Source: Prevotella sp. (GTDB lineage: Bacteria > Bacteroidota > Bacteroidia > Bacteroidales > Bacteroidaceae). From it: DNA of 50,912 bases. A model generated the notes under the pieces. The model had not been told where the DNA came from. It saw nothing but the letters and a program-made list of their open reading frames with translations, and ran no database searches. This document shows, one piece after another, positions 31,803 through 40,796 of this stretch (its first letter is position 1; the number at the start of each line of letters is the position of its first letter). Position numbers and translations under genes: made by a program. The DNA lies in assembly GCA_017965725.1 (NCBI GenBank), contig JAGCPK010000065.1, positions 1-50,912 on the forward strand. Reading direction: 5' to 3'.

Positions 31803-32582
31803 ATGATGAAAAAACTGTTTACACTTTTTGTCTGCCTGATAATGGCAACGGTAGCCCAAGCCGACGTGTTGGGCGAGTATAGTTTTGAGGGTACTCTTGG
31901 CGATAAGATTCCTGTCAAGTTGAAGTTCTGTATCAATGGCGATGAGATTGTCGTTGGCGAGATATATTACCCTAAGGCCAAGAACCCTGCGCCAATCCTC
32001 GTGGTTGGTACTTGGCACGAGGATATAGAACAGTATTTCCTGGAAGAGTTTGCGCCTGATGGCACCATAACGGGCGTGATGACGTTTAAGATTGAGGGCG
32101 AGGACGATGAGGCAACCCTCACCCAGGGTGTATGGACCAATCCCCGTACCGATAAGACGCTTGACATGAAGAACTTCAAATCAAACGGGGAGTTCATCAA
32201 TGTGACGGATTATCTCGACTACGAAGACCCTCAGAATATCGGTCGTGAGTATGCCTATCAACTATATAATCCCCGCTATGGCGAGATGATGGGTGGTGTT
32301 GTCAAGTTCCGTGGTGCGGGAAAATACAAACTCCATTGGGAGATTTCCAATGCACCAGGCAATATCGCTGAGGGCAAGAGTGAGCCCGATCGTCCCGCAG
32401 TGTTGGGTGAGACTACCCACGATTATTTCATCTATAATGATGCGACGGAGTGCGGTTACGGTTTCAGTGCCCATTTCTTCAAGAAATTTGTGGTGATTAA
32501 ATCGATTACGGGTTACGACACCTTCGGCTGTTTCGGCCAAGGCGTCACCTTTCAGGGGGTATATATAAAGGTAAAACAGTAG
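31803..32582 (+). CDS. Secreted protein of unknown function, mannan locus
   Basis: A 259-residue protein with a signal peptide ending TVAQA-D near residue 21 (ATG 31806 is an equal start). The mature part is beta-rich and acidic: DVLGEYSFEGTLGDKIPVKL at its start, then GEIYYPKAKNPAPILVVG and a C-terminal Cys-containing VIKSITGYDTFGCFGQGVTF. No enzyme or lipoprotein motif is present. The position, at the head of a transcript that continues into a mannanase gene with gaps of 6 and 12 bases, suggests an envelope role in mannan use, for example glycan binding, but nothing in the sequence proves it. I do not recognise the family. Confidence 0.75.
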   Translation: MMKKLFTLFVCLIMATVAQADVLGEYSFEGTLGDKIPVKLKFCINGDEIVVGEIYYPKAKNPAPILVVGTWHEDIEQYFLEEFAPDGTITGVMTFKIEGEDDEATLTQGVWTNPRTDKTLDMKNFKSNGEFINVTDYLDYEDPQNIGREYAYQLYNPRYGEMMGGVVKFRGAGKYKLHWEISNAPGNIAEGKSEPDRPAVLGETTHDYFIYNDATECGYGFSAHFFKKFVVIKSITGYDTFGCFGQGVTFQGVYIKVKQ

Positions 32583-32588
32583 TAGGTT

Positions 32589-33212
32589 ATGATGAAGTAT
32601 CGTTTCGTCGCATTATTATCGTTTGTTTTGAGCCTTCAGACAAGTTGGGCGCAGAATACCGTCGAGAGCATCCGTCAGCGATACACAGAAGCGAAGACGT
32701 ATGCCAGTACCCATACGGGTGAGAATGTTTTTGATGGTGCCGATTTCGGGCTGTATTACCATCTGGAGGCCCGCCAGTGGTTGCCTGGTACCGGTGGACA
32801 CGTAGAGCATACCTATCTGTATTATGGCGAGCAAGAGTGTGACGATGATGTCATCTACGCTCCTCATTATCTGAGATTTGCCACCACGCGTTTTAACTAC
32901 GCTGCCCGTGAGTACTATCGAGAGTTCCTTTATGACGAAGATGGTAAGGTGGCCTTTATCTATGGCTATGACCCCATGACAAAGTTGGAGGGCGATGAAG
33001 ATGACCAGCAGTACGAGTTTCGTTTTTATTTCAGTAATGGTCATCTGATCCGGGCTGTCATCAAACGAAAATCGTACGATGAGGAAGAGTTCCGTCAGGT
33101 CTATGCTGGTGCTACCTTGAAGTCAGCCTATCAGTCTGATTTCGACAATCTCGTCAGTGCCTCAAGCGCTCTTCACCAACTATTCATTGACATCGAGAAA
33201 GAAGCATATTGA
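32589..33212 (+). CDS. Secreted protein of unknown function, mannan locus
   Basis: A 207-residue exported protein with a leader ending SWAQ-N at about residue 22. The body is rich in Tyr, Glu and Asp, with stretches such as YYHLEARQWLPGTGGHVEHTY cut to VEHTYLYYGEQECDDDVIY and FLYDEDGKVAFIYGYDPM that look like a beta-sandwich or beta-meander of the MORN-like FLYDEDGKV type. Only two or three such strands are seen, so no repeat family is claimed. It lies 6 bases after the preceding gene and 12 before the GH5 gene, so it is cotranscribed with the mannanase. Function unknown. Confidence 0.73.
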   Translation: MMKYRFVALLSFVLSLQTSWAQNTVESIRQRYTEAKTYASTHTGENVFDGADFGLYYHLEARQWLPGTGGHVEHTYLYYGEQECDDDVIYAPHYLRFATTRFNYAAREYYREFLYDEDGKVAFIYGYDPMTKLEGDEDDQQYEFRFYFSNGHLIRAVIKRKSYDEEEFRQVYAGATLKSAYQSDFDNLVSASSALHQLFIDIEKEAY

Positions 33213-33224
33213 AATAACTGAATA

Positions 33225-34532
33225 ATGAATAAACTGAAAACTCTCGCCACTCTTATTGTCATGCTTGCTACGCTGGTGGCCTGCGGTCAGAAGCAGGTGT
33301 CGGCGGAGTCGGGTTTCGTCAGAGTGGAGAACGGTCATTTCGTAAAAGATGGCAAACCTTATTATTATGTAGGTACGAACTTCTGGTACGGGGCGATTCT
33401 CGGCTCAGAAGGGCAGGGGGGAGACAGACAACGGCTCTGTAAGGAACTGGATTACATGAAGGAGATCGGTATCGACAACCTACGTGTTCTCGTGGGCTCA
33501 GACGGTGAGCGCGGTGTGACGACAAAGGTGGAACCGACACTGCAGGTGGAACCGGGCGTATATAACGACACGATACTCGCCGGGCTTGACTATCTGTTGA
33601 TGGAGATGGGCAAGCGGAAGATGGTGGCAGTGCTCTACCTGAACAACGCGTGGGAATGGAGTGGGGGCTACGGCTTCTATCTGGAACATGCGGGGGCTGG
33701 TAAACAGCCGCGACCCAATGAGGATGGCTATCCCGCCTATATGCAGGCGATGAGCAAATATGCCACCAACCAGAAAGCGCACGAACTGTTCTATGACTAC
33801 GTGCGTTTCATCCTTTCGCGAACGAATCGCTATACGGGGCTTGCCTATAAAGACGACCCCGCCATCATGTCGTGGCAGATCGGCAACGAGCCCAGAGCCT
33901 TCGACAAGGCGGTACTGCCTGATTTTGAGAGATGGCTTGCGGAGGCATCGGCACTGATTCGTAGTCTTGATGGCAACCATCTTATATCTATAGGCAGCGA
34001 AGGCTCGTGGGGTTGCGAGAATGACTGGGATTGTTATGAGCGCATCTGTGCCGACAAGAATATCGACTACTGTAACATTCACTTGTGGCCCTATAACTGG
34101 AGTTGGGCGCGCAAGGATCACCTGATTGAGGATCTGCCACAGGCCAAAACAAATACCAAGGACTACATAGACAAGCATCTCGCCATCTGCGCAAGGTTGA
34201 AGAAGCCTCTGGTGATGGAGGAGTTCGGTTATCCCCGCGACAATTTCAAATTTGCCCTCGGCACTCCGACGAAGGGACGCGACGGTTTTTATGAGTATGT
34301 GTTCTCGTTGGTTGGCGACAATGCTGAACAGGGTGGTTACTTCGCTGGCTGTAACTTCTGGGGCTGGGGCGGTTTTGCCAAGCCCAGGCATGAGGAACAG
34401 TGGCAGGTGGGCGACGACTATACGGGTGATCCGGCTCAGGAACAACAGGGACTCAATTCTGTCTTCGCCGACGATCAATCGACGCTTCAGGTCATTCGTT
34501 CGCAGGTAGCGAGAATGAATAAATTACGTTAA
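33225..34532 (+). CDS. Beta-mannanase, glycoside hydrolase family 5 (subfamily 7-like), lipoprotein
   Basis: An endo-beta-1,4-mannanase or mannosidase of GH5, most like subfamily 7. The 435-residue protein is a lipoprotein (Cys20 in TLVACGQKQ) and its TIM barrel fills the rest. It has the subfamily start FVRVENGHFVKDGKPYYYVG and TNFWYGAIL, the acid/base Glu222 in WQIGNEPRAF, and the nucleophile Glu333 in VMEEFGYPRD, with NNAWEWSGGYG between as a typical sugar-binding loop. It should retain anomeric configuration and cut mannan or manno-oligosaccharides at the cell envelope; whether it faces the outside cannot be told. It precedes a second promoter (34602) and the remaining mannan genes. Confidence 0.94.
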   Translation: MNKLKTLATLIVMLATLVACGQKQVSAESGFVRVENGHFVKDGKPYYYVGTNFWYGAILGSEGQGGDRQRLCKELDYMKEIGIDNLRVLVGSDGERGVTTKVEPTLQVEPGVYNDTILAGLDYLLMEMGKRKMVAVLYLNNAWEWSGGYGFYLEHAGAGKQPRPNEDGYPAYMQAMSKYATNQKAHELFYDYVRFILSRTNRYTGLAYKDDPAIMSWQIGNEPRAFDKAVLPDFERWLAEASALIRSLDGNHLISIGSEGSWGCENDWDCYERICADKNIDYCNIHLWPYNWSWARKDHLIEDLPQAKTNTKDYIDKHLAICARLKKPLVMEEFGYPRDNFKFALGTPTKGRDGFYEYVFSLVGDNAEQGGYFAGCNFWGWGGFAKPRHEEQWQVGDDYTGDPAQEQQGLNSVFADDQSTLQVIRSQVARMNKLR

Positions 34533-34601
34533 ATTAGTGGGTGTGGCAATATAATGCCGTCATTTGTCAAGATAGTGCCACCCTCTTTGCTGTTTTTTGT
34601 T

Positions 34602-34609
34602 TAATTTTG
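34602..34609 (+). promoter_or_regulatory. Promoter -7 box (TAATTTTG), second mannan unit
   Basis: TAATTTTG, 28 bases before the esterase ATG; no -33 TTTG at the usual spacing. A weak stem-loop around 34538-34584 before a T-rich stretch could be a partial terminator for the first unit. Confidence 0.55.
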
Positions 34610-34637
34610 CAGCCGTGAAATAAACTTCTTTTTACCA

Positions 34638-35927
34638 ATGAGAAAACTACTGACGCTTCTGCTTGTGGTGACGGCATCGCTCCAGGTGTCAGCCCAGATA
34701 AGAGGCAACAATATCACGGTGACAGTGCAGCCTGACCATCAGGACTGGACGTACAAGATTGGCGAGAAGGCCACGTTTACGGTCAACGTGCTCAAGTCGG
34801 GCACGTTGCTCGACAATGTGAGCATTGATTATGCTGCAGGACCTGAGATGTATCAGGACGTGAAGAAAGGCGTGGTGCTGAAGGACGGCTCACTGAAACT
34901 GTCAGGCGTGATGAAGCGGCCTGGTTTCTATCGGGTGGATGTGACAGCCCATGTGGATGGCAAGGATTATAAAGGGGCCTGTGGGGCTGCTTTCTCGCCA
35001 GAGCAGTTGCAGCCCTCGACGGTGATGCCTCAGGACTTCAGCGACTTCTGGCAAAATGCCATCAAGGAAGCGCGTTATACAGACCTCGACCCCACGAAAC
35101 GACTATTGCCTGAACGTTGCACGAAGGACGTGAACGTCTATGAGGTGAGTTTCCAGAACATGAGTTGGGGTAATCGCACGTATGGCATCCTCTGTGTACC
35201 GGTGAAGGAAGGGAAGTATCCCGCTCTGTTGCGGGTACCGGGCGCTGGTGTCCGTCCGTATGGTGGTGACATCTGGACGGCCTCACAAGGCGCGATAACC
35301 CTTGAGATTGGTATTCACGGTATCCCTGTGACAATGGAACAGACGGTTTATGACAATCTGAATAATGGTGCCTTGAAAGGCTACTGGGAGTTTGGGATGG
35401 ACAACCGCGACAAGAGTTATTATAAGCATGTGATACTTGGTTGTATCCGTGCCCTCGACTATATCGAGCAATATACTCCCTGGAATGGCAAGGAATGTGG
35501 CGTGACGGGTTCTTCGCAAGGCGGATTCCTGACGTTGGCAACAGCCGGTCTCGACAAGCGTATCACCTATTACGCCCCTGTACATGCCGCCCTCTGTGAC
35601 CATACGAACTCGTTGAGGGGTGTTGCTTGTGGATGGCCGCACTATTTTTATGGGAGTCAGGGGACAGGAGTCGGAAATCAGAAGATTGAGACATCACGGT
35701 ATTATGACGGTGTGAATTTCGCCAGATTGATTACGGATCAGCAGAAGGGATGGTTCTCATTCGGTTATAATGATGACGTGGTACCGCCGACAACGGCGTG
35801 GGCCACCTATAATATTGTAAAGGGACCTAAGGAGATCTCACCCTATCAGGCCACGTGGCACTTCTGGTTTCAGGAACAGTGGGACGAGTGGGAAGATTGG
35901 TTGTTGAAACAAATGCATATCAAATAG
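34638..35927 (+). CDS. Acetyl esterase, carbohydrate esterase family 7-like
   Basis: A 429-residue exported esterase (leader ending LQVSAQ) of the AXE1/cephalosporin-C deacetylase group, which removes acetyl groups from sugars. An N-terminal Ig-like module of about 110 residues (QDWTYKIGEKATFTVNV) precedes the alpha/beta hydrolase domain. The nucleophile is Ser293 in the GSSQGG elbow; the acid Asp lies in FSFGYNDDVVPPTTAW and the catalytic His in ATWHFWFQEQWDEWE. The family motif RVPGAGVRPYGGD supplies the oxyanion hole. Next to mannanases its likely substrate is acetylated mannan or its oligosaccharides. The GH26 gene starts 3 bases after the stop. Confidence 0.92.
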   Translation: MRKLLTLLLVVTASLQVSAQIRGNNITVTVQPDHQDWTYKIGEKATFTVNVLKSGTLLDNVSIDYAAGPEMYQDVKKGVVLKDGSLKLSGVMKRPGFYRVDVTAHVDGKDYKGACGAAFSPEQLQPSTVMPQDFSDFWQNAIKEARYTDLDPTKRLLPERCTKDVNVYEVSFQNMSWGNRTYGILCVPVKEGKYPALLRVPGAGVRPYGGDIWTASQGAITLEIGIHGIPVTMEQTVYDNLNNGALKGYWEFGMDNRDKSYYKHVILGCIRALDYIEQYTPWNGKECGVTGSSQGGFLTLATAGLDKRITYYAPVHAALCDHTNSLRGVACGWPHYFYGSQGTGVGNQKIETSRYYDGVNFARLITDQQKGWFSFGYNDDVVPPTTAWATYNIVKGPKEISPYQATWHFWFQEQWDEWEDWLLKQMHIK

Positions 35928-35930
35928 AGG

Positions 35931-37043
35931 ATGAAGAAAATATTGATAATGGCAATGGCTGTCTTAGTAGTGGTAGCCTGCACAACGACAAAGAAGGCTG
36001 AGCCGGAGAAGACTGGTGCTCAGCAGTTGTTTGATCGTCTGGACACTCTTCGCCAGAAGGGTATCATGTTCGGTCATCAGGATGATCCGTTCTATGGGTT
36101 GACATGGGATTATGTCAAAGATTCGAGCGACGTAAAGAATACGTGTGGTGACTGGCCTGCAGTGATGGGCTTTGAACTTGGTGGTATTGAGATGGGTGAT
36201 GCGAAGAACCTTGACAGCGTGCCCTTTACCCGTATGACCGAGGAGATTATCAACCACTATAACCGTGGCGGTATCATCACCATCAGTTGGCATCCGCGCA
36301 ACCCTGCAACAACGGCTCCAGATGGCGGCAGGGGCGCACAGAAGTTCCCCGCAGGTTCTGCCTGGGATGTGACAGACACGACGGTCGTGAGCAGTATATT
36401 GCCTGGTGGACGAAACGCAGAGTTGTTTAAGGTATGGATGGATCGTGTAAGCGACTTTCTGGCTACACTGAAGACTGCTGACGGAAAGAAGATACCCATC
36501 ATCTTCCGTCCTTGGCATGAGAACACGGGTTCGTGGTTCTGGTGGGGCGAGAAACTCTGTACCGCCGAGGATTACAAGGCATTATGGAATATGTTACAGG
36601 ATAAGTTGAATGCCGACGGCTTTGACAATCTGCTCTGGGCTTATTCGCCGGGTATGGCCAGCAATCTGACGGAGGAGAAATACCTGGAGCGCTACCCGGG
36701 TAACGACCGTATCTCACTGGTGGGCATTGACGGCTATCAGTGGGGGACACGCGAGGACTTCATGGCACAACTCGCTCCCAATCTGGAGATGCTGACAAAG
36801 TTTGCCGAAAAGAACGACAAGATAGCCGCCCTGACAGAGTGTGGATTGAAGAATCTGACAGAGCCTGACTGGTGGACGGCTGCCCTGCTGGCGGTGGTAG
36901 AGAAGTATCCCATCAGTTACCTCCTCGTATGGCGTAACTATAAGGAGGAGTGGTTCGGACCGTCTCCCGCGAAGCCTGATGCTGAGTATTTCAGAGAGTT
37001 CTATAAGTCTGAGAAGACATTGTTCTTAGAAGAAATAAAATAA
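35931..37043 (+). CDS. Beta-mannanase, glycoside hydrolase family 26, lipoprotein
   Basis: A 370-residue GH26 endo-mannanase, lipidated at Cys17 (VVVACTTTK). The signature parts are GIMFGHQDDPFYGLTW near the start, the acid/base Glu197 in FRPWHENTGSWFWWG and the nucleophile Glu303 in ALTECGLKN; SWHPRNPATTAPDGG lies between. The best-known relative is the Bacteroides fragilis mannanase that precedes the same three genes (mannosylglucose phosphorylase, sugar symporter, epimerase) and mainly yields mannobiose, which fits this gene order. No surface-export signal is evident after the Cys, so it may face the periplasm. Next gene follows after 3 bases. Confidence 0.95.
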   Translation: MKKILIMAMAVLVVVACTTTKKAEPEKTGAQQLFDRLDTLRQKGIMFGHQDDPFYGLTWDYVKDSSDVKNTCGDWPAVMGFELGGIEMGDAKNLDSVPFTRMTEEIINHYNRGGIITISWHPRNPATTAPDGGRGAQKFPAGSAWDVTDTTVVSSILPGGRNAELFKVWMDRVSDFLATLKTADGKKIPIIFRPWHENTGSWFWWGEKLCTAEDYKALWNMLQDKLNADGFDNLLWAYSPGMASNLTEEKYLERYPGNDRISLVGIDGYQWGTREDFMAQLAPNLEMLTKFAEKNDKIAALTECGLKNLTEPDWWTAALLAVVEKYPISYLLVWRNYKEEWFGPSPAKPDAEYFREFYKSEKTLFLEEIK

Positions 37044-37046
37044 TGT

Positions 37047-38216
37047 ATGAGTAATTATCAAGATAAAATAAAAGCATTACGGGTCCATCACGAGGAACTG
37101 CTGAGCAGGAAGAACGAGCCCGTGGAGTGGGGCAATGGTATCTATGAGAAGTATAAATTTCCAGTGGTGACCGCTGCCCATGTACCTTTGGAGTGGAAAT
37201 ATGACTTCAACGAGCAGGATAATCCCTACCTGATGCAGCGCATCATGTGCAATGGCACTTTCAATGCGGGTGCCATCAAATGGCAGGGCAAGTATCTGCT
37301 GATAGTGCGTGTGGAAGGTGCCGACCGCAAGAGTTATTTCGCTGTGGCAGAGTCGCCTAACGGTATTGACAACTTCCGCTTCTGGGAGGAACCGATCACA
37401 ATGCCTGACGATGTCATCCCTGCCACGAATGTCTATGACATGCGTGTCACGCAGCATGAGGACGGCTGGATATATGGCGTGTTCTGTGCCGAACGACATG
37501 ATGACTCGCAGCCGGGCAACCTCAGTGCAGCCACGGCGACGGCAGGTATCGCCCGTACGAAGGACCTGAAGACCTGGGAACGTCTGCCTGACCTGAAGGC
37601 GAAGAGCCAGCAGCGTAATGTGGTGCTGCATCCGGAGTTCGTGGATGGGAAATATGCTTTCTATACCCGTCCACAGGACGGCTTTATCGACACGGGTTCT
37701 GGCGGTGGTATTGGATGGGCACTTGTCGAGGATATCACGCATGCGGAAATCAAAGATGAGAAGATCATCAATGCTCGTCACTATCACACCATCACGGAGG
37801 TAAAGAACGGAGAAGGGCCACACCCCATTAAGACTCCGAAGGGTTGGCTGCATCTGGCGCACGGCGTCAGGGCTACTGCCGACGGTCTGCGTTATGTATT
37901 ATATATGTATATGACAGCACTGGAAGATCCTACGAAGGTTATTGCGAAGCCAGGGGGATACTTCCTCGTGTCTGAGGGATATGAGTATCTGGGTGATGTA
38001 ATGAATGTGGCCTTTGCCAACGGTTGGATTGCTGATGAGGATGGAAGAGTCTTTATCTATTATGCCTCTGCTGACACGCGTATGCATGTGGCGACTTCGA
38101 CCATCGACAGACTCATCGACTACTGTATGAACACGCCTGAGGACGGTCTCTTTACGGCATCCTCTGTCGAGACTATCAAAAAACTGGTAGCAAAGAATCG
38201 TGCTAATAAATTGTAA
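37047..38216 (+). CDS. 4-O-beta-mannosyl-glucose phosphorylase, GH130
   Basis: Splits beta-1,4-mannosyl-glucose with phosphate into mannose 1-phosphate and glucose, the last step of the mannobiose route worked out in Bacteroides fragilis. The 389-residue cytoplasmic protein (no leader) has the GH130 five-bladed propeller: CNGTFNAGAIKWQGKYLLIV and RVEGADRKSYFAVAES near the start, NVYDMRVTQHEDGWIYG holding the catalytic acid Asp131 (the same number as I recall for the B. fragilis enzyme), then RNVVLHPEFVDGKYAFYTRP and YHTITEVKNGEGPHPIKTP. Family GH130 subfamily 1 is inferred from this and the neighbours. Situated between GH26 and the symporter. Confidence 0.95.
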   Translation: MSNYQDKIKALRVHHEELLSRKNEPVEWGNGIYEKYKFPVVTAAHVPLEWKYDFNEQDNPYLMQRIMCNGTFNAGAIKWQGKYLLIVRVEGADRKSYFAVAESPNGIDNFRFWEEPITMPDDVIPATNVYDMRVTQHEDGWIYGVFCAERHDDSQPGNLSAATATAGIARTKDLKTWERLPDLKAKSQQRNVVLHPEFVDGKYAFYTRPQDGFIDTGSGGGIGWALVEDITHAEIKDEKIINARHYHTITEVKNGEGPHPIKTPKGWLHLAHGVRATADGLRYVLYMYMTALEDPTKVIAKPGGYFLVSEGYEYLGDVMNVAFANGWIADEDGRVFIYYASADTRMHVATSTIDRLIDYCMNTPEDGLFTASSVETIKKLVAKNRANKL

Positions 38217-38244
38217 ATTGTAAATCGTCAAATAGTTAATAATT

Positions 38245-39588
38245 ATGGCAAGTCTTAAAGAAAAAATCGGTTATGCACTTGGCGATGCAGCCGCAGGAGG
38301 TATTACCTGGAAAATCATGTCTATCGCCTTTCCACTCTTCTTTACGAATGTGTTTGGCCTGACGGTAGCTGATACGGCTACGCTAATGCTCATAGCCAGA
38401 ATGTTTGATGTGGTGACAGACCCTCTCATGGGTAGTCTCGCCGACCGTACACAGTCGCGCTGGGGTACTTATCGTCCGTGGCTTATCTTCGGTGCCGTTC
38501 CCCTCGGACTGATTTTCGCGCTGTTGCTCTATACACCAGATTTCGGACCAGTGGGCAAGCGTATCTATGCCTATACGCTCTATCTGCTGATGATGGCGGT
38601 CTATACGGCTGTGAACGTGCCTTACGGCTCGCTGCTGGGTGTGATGACCGATAATGACAATGAGAAAAACCAGTTCTCTTCGTTCCGTATGGTGGGCGCC
38701 TATGCGATGGGTTTCGTCACGTTGTTGTCATTCCCCTATCTGCAGAAGATGGTGGGCGGCTCTGAGGCTCATCAGTATGCGGTGCTTGGAGCTGGATTCG
38801 GTATTCTGGCTGCCGTAATGACATTGGCCTGCGGATTCCTGACTAAGGAACGGTTGAAGCCAGTACGTGCTGAGAAATTCTCTTTCCGTCCGTTTGCCGA
38901 CCTCTTCAAGAACAAACCCTGGATATATTTGACACTCATCGGTATCTGTACCAACTTCTTCAACGGCTTCCGCTATGCTGTGGCAGGTTATCTGTTGGAG
39001 TATTGTCTGCATGGTGACGTGACGGTGAGTGGATTGATTATCAACTATACCGTGTTTATGACCTTCGGTGAGGTGACTTGTATGATCTTCGGCGGTGTGT
39101 CACCTAAGTTCACGGAGTGGATTGGTTCGAAACAGAAGGCTTTCATGGTAGCAGCATTGATCTGTGTCATCTTCTCTGTCGCCTTCTTCTTTGTACCAAT
39201 GGATCCTGCTTATATCTGGGTCATGGTGGCCATCGTCATCCTGACATCTATCGGCGTGGGTCTCTATTCTCCACTGTTGTGGTCGATGTATGCCGACGTA
39301 GCCGATTATGCTACGGAGAAGAACGGGACCTCTTCGACGGGTCTGATATTCTCGTCGGGTACGATGGCGCAGAAGTTTGGTACTGCAATCTCAGGTTCGC
39401 TCGTGGCTCTGTTCTTAGGTCTGGCAGGCTTCGTCTCTGGTACGGATGCCGCTACAGGTCAGACGATTGTCACGATAACCGACGAGGAGTCTGTCAGAAG
39501 CATGGTTTGGGCACTGTTCTCGCTGTTCCCTGCAGCCATCGCTCTGATCATGATGTTCTTGATCTATAAGTATCCTATCAAGAAATGA
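38245..39588 (+). CDS. Sugar:cation symporter of the GPH (MelB-like) family
   Basis: A 447-residue inner-membrane transporter with about twelve hydrophobic spans. The first 80 residues have the GPH signature: GYALGDAAAGGITWKIMS, then MFDVVTDPLMGSLADRTQSR with Asp55 and Asp59 standing exactly where MelB has its cation-binding pair, and WGTYRPWLIFGAVPL. The neighbours indicate mannobiose or mannosyl-glucose as cargo, with sodium or protons as the driving ion; both are inferences. It corresponds in position to the symporter of the Bacteroides fragilis mannan operon. Its stop overlaps the epimerase start (ATGA), so the two are coupled. Confidence 0.93.
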   Translation: MASLKEKIGYALGDAAAGGITWKIMSIAFPLFFTNVFGLTVADTATLMLIARMFDVVTDPLMGSLADRTQSRWGTYRPWLIFGAVPLGLIFALLLYTPDFGPVGKRIYAYTLYLLMMAVYTAVNVPYGSLLGVMTDNDNEKNQFSSFRMVGAYAMGFVTLLSFPYLQKMVGGSEAHQYAVLGAGFGILAAVMTLACGFLTKERLKPVRAEKFSFRPFADLFKNKPWIYLTLIGICTNFFNGFRYAVAGYLLEYCLHGDVTVSGLIINYTVFMTFGEVTCMIFGGVSPKFTEWIGSKQKAFMVAALICVIFSVAFFFVPMDPAYIWVMVAIVILTSIGVGLYSPLLWSMYADVADYATEKNGTSSTGLIFSSGTMAQKFGTAISGSLVALFLGLAGFVSGTDAATGQTIVTITDEESVRSMVWALFSLFPAAIALIMMFLIYKYPIKK

Positions 39589-40796
39589 ATGATATTCCTT
39601 TGATGAAGCGAGAAATGCAGGATGTTCTGGAAAAGAATATCCTGCGTTTCTGGCTTGATAAGATGGTCGATCATGAGCATGGGGGCTTCTATGGACAGAT
39701 CGACGGTAACGGTGTGCTCCACCCTGAGGCCGAGAAGGGTGCTATACTCAATGCTCGTATCCTTTGGGCTTTTTCAGCGGCTTATAGAGTATTAGGGAAG
39801 GATGAGTACTTAGGCGCTTCTAAGATAGCCTATGATTATCTGATAGAGCACTTCATTGATCATGAGTATGGCGGTGTCTATTGGAGTTTAGACTATCAGG
39901 GGCAGCCAAAGGATACCAAGAAACAGTTCTATGCCATTGGCTTTGCCATCTATGGACTTTCGGAGTATGCTCGTGCCACAGGTGACAAAGAGGCTCTTGA
40001 TTATGCCATCCAACTCTATGAGTGTGTTGAGGAGCATGCCCTTGATCCCATCTATAACGGTTATATTGAGGCTTGCACCAGAGAGTGGGAGGAAATTGCC
40101 GACATGCGTCTTTCGGAACTGGATGCCAACTATCCCAAATCACAGAATACCCATCTGCACATCATAGAGCCTTATACCAACCTCTACCGTGTCTGGCAAT
40201 CACCAAAACTAGAAGCTTCGTTGCGGAATCTGATAGATATCTTTACAGACCATATACTGAATCCCGATACGCATCATCTTGATCTCTTCTTCGAGACGGA
40301 CTGGACACGAGGTGCAGGACATCTGGAGAGTTACGGACACGATATCGAATGTTCGTGGCTTTTACATGAGGCTGCTCTGGTACTGGGCGATAAGGAGGTC
40401 CTGACTCGTGTGGAGCCCATCGTACGTGAGGTGGCAAAGGCTTCTGAGAAGGGGCTGCGCCCTGATGGCTCGATGATCCACGAGGCTAACCTCGATACGG
40501 GTCATGTGGATGATGATCTCCACTGGTGGGTTCAGGCCGAGAATGTTGTGGGCTGGCTCAATATCTATCAACACTTCGGTGATGAAGATGCCTTACGGAA
40601 GGCAAGTCGTTGCTGGGAATATATTAAGTCGCAACTGATAGACTACGAGCATGGTGAGTGGTTCTGGAGCCGTCATCCTGACGGATCGCTGAACACTGTT
40701 GATGACAAGGCAGGCTTCTGGAAGTGTCCTTACCACAACAGTCGAATGTGTTTGGAGATTATTGAGCGGAGCGTTGGGCTTTCTGCTGTTGTTTGA
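39585..40796 (+). CDS. Cellobiose / mannobiose 2-epimerase
   Basis: Epimerises the reducing-end sugar of beta-1,4-disaccharides at C2, here most likely turning mannobiose into mannosyl-glucose for the phosphorylase. The 403-residue cytoplasmic protein has the AGE-superfamily (alpha/alpha)6 barrel pattern: HEHGGFYGQIDGNGV, LNARILWAFSAAYR, EYGGVYWSLDYQG, NTHLHIIEPYTNLYR, then the general acid/base His252 in ESYGHDIECSWLLHE and His384 in WKCPYHNSRMCLEII. The start overlaps the symporter stop. The 3' end overlaps the convergent AsmA-like gene by 38 bases, and no terminator lies between. Confidence 0.94.
   Translation: MNDIPLMKREMQDVLEKNILRFWLDKMVDHEHGGFYGQIDGNGVLHPEAEKGAILNARILWAFSAAYRVLGKDEYLGASKIAYDYLIEHFIDHEYGGVYWSLDYQGQPKDTKKQFYAIGFAIYGLSEYARATGDKEALDYAIQLYECVEEHALDPIYNGYIEACTREWEEIADMRLSELDANYPKSQNTHLHIIEPYTNLYRVWQSPKLEASLRNLIDIFTDHILNPDTHHLDLFFETDWTRGAGHLESYGHDIECSWLLHEAALVLGDKEVLTRVEPIVREVAKASEKGLRPDGSMIHEANLDTGHVDDDLHWWVQAENVVGWLNIYQHFGDEDALRKASRCWEYIKSQLIDYEHGEWFWSRHPDGSLNTVDDKAGFWKCPYHNSRMCLEIIERSVGLSAVV

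Noticed and set aside
33498..34478. 326-codon open frame antisense to the GH5 gene
   Set aside because: It mirrors a well-identified glycosidase gene with both catalytic Glu; long antisense frames are expected from the codon use here.
34538..34584. Terminator between the GH5 and the esterase gene
   Set aside because: The stem has a bulge and a long loop and the T run is separated from it; noted only as a possible weak attenuator.
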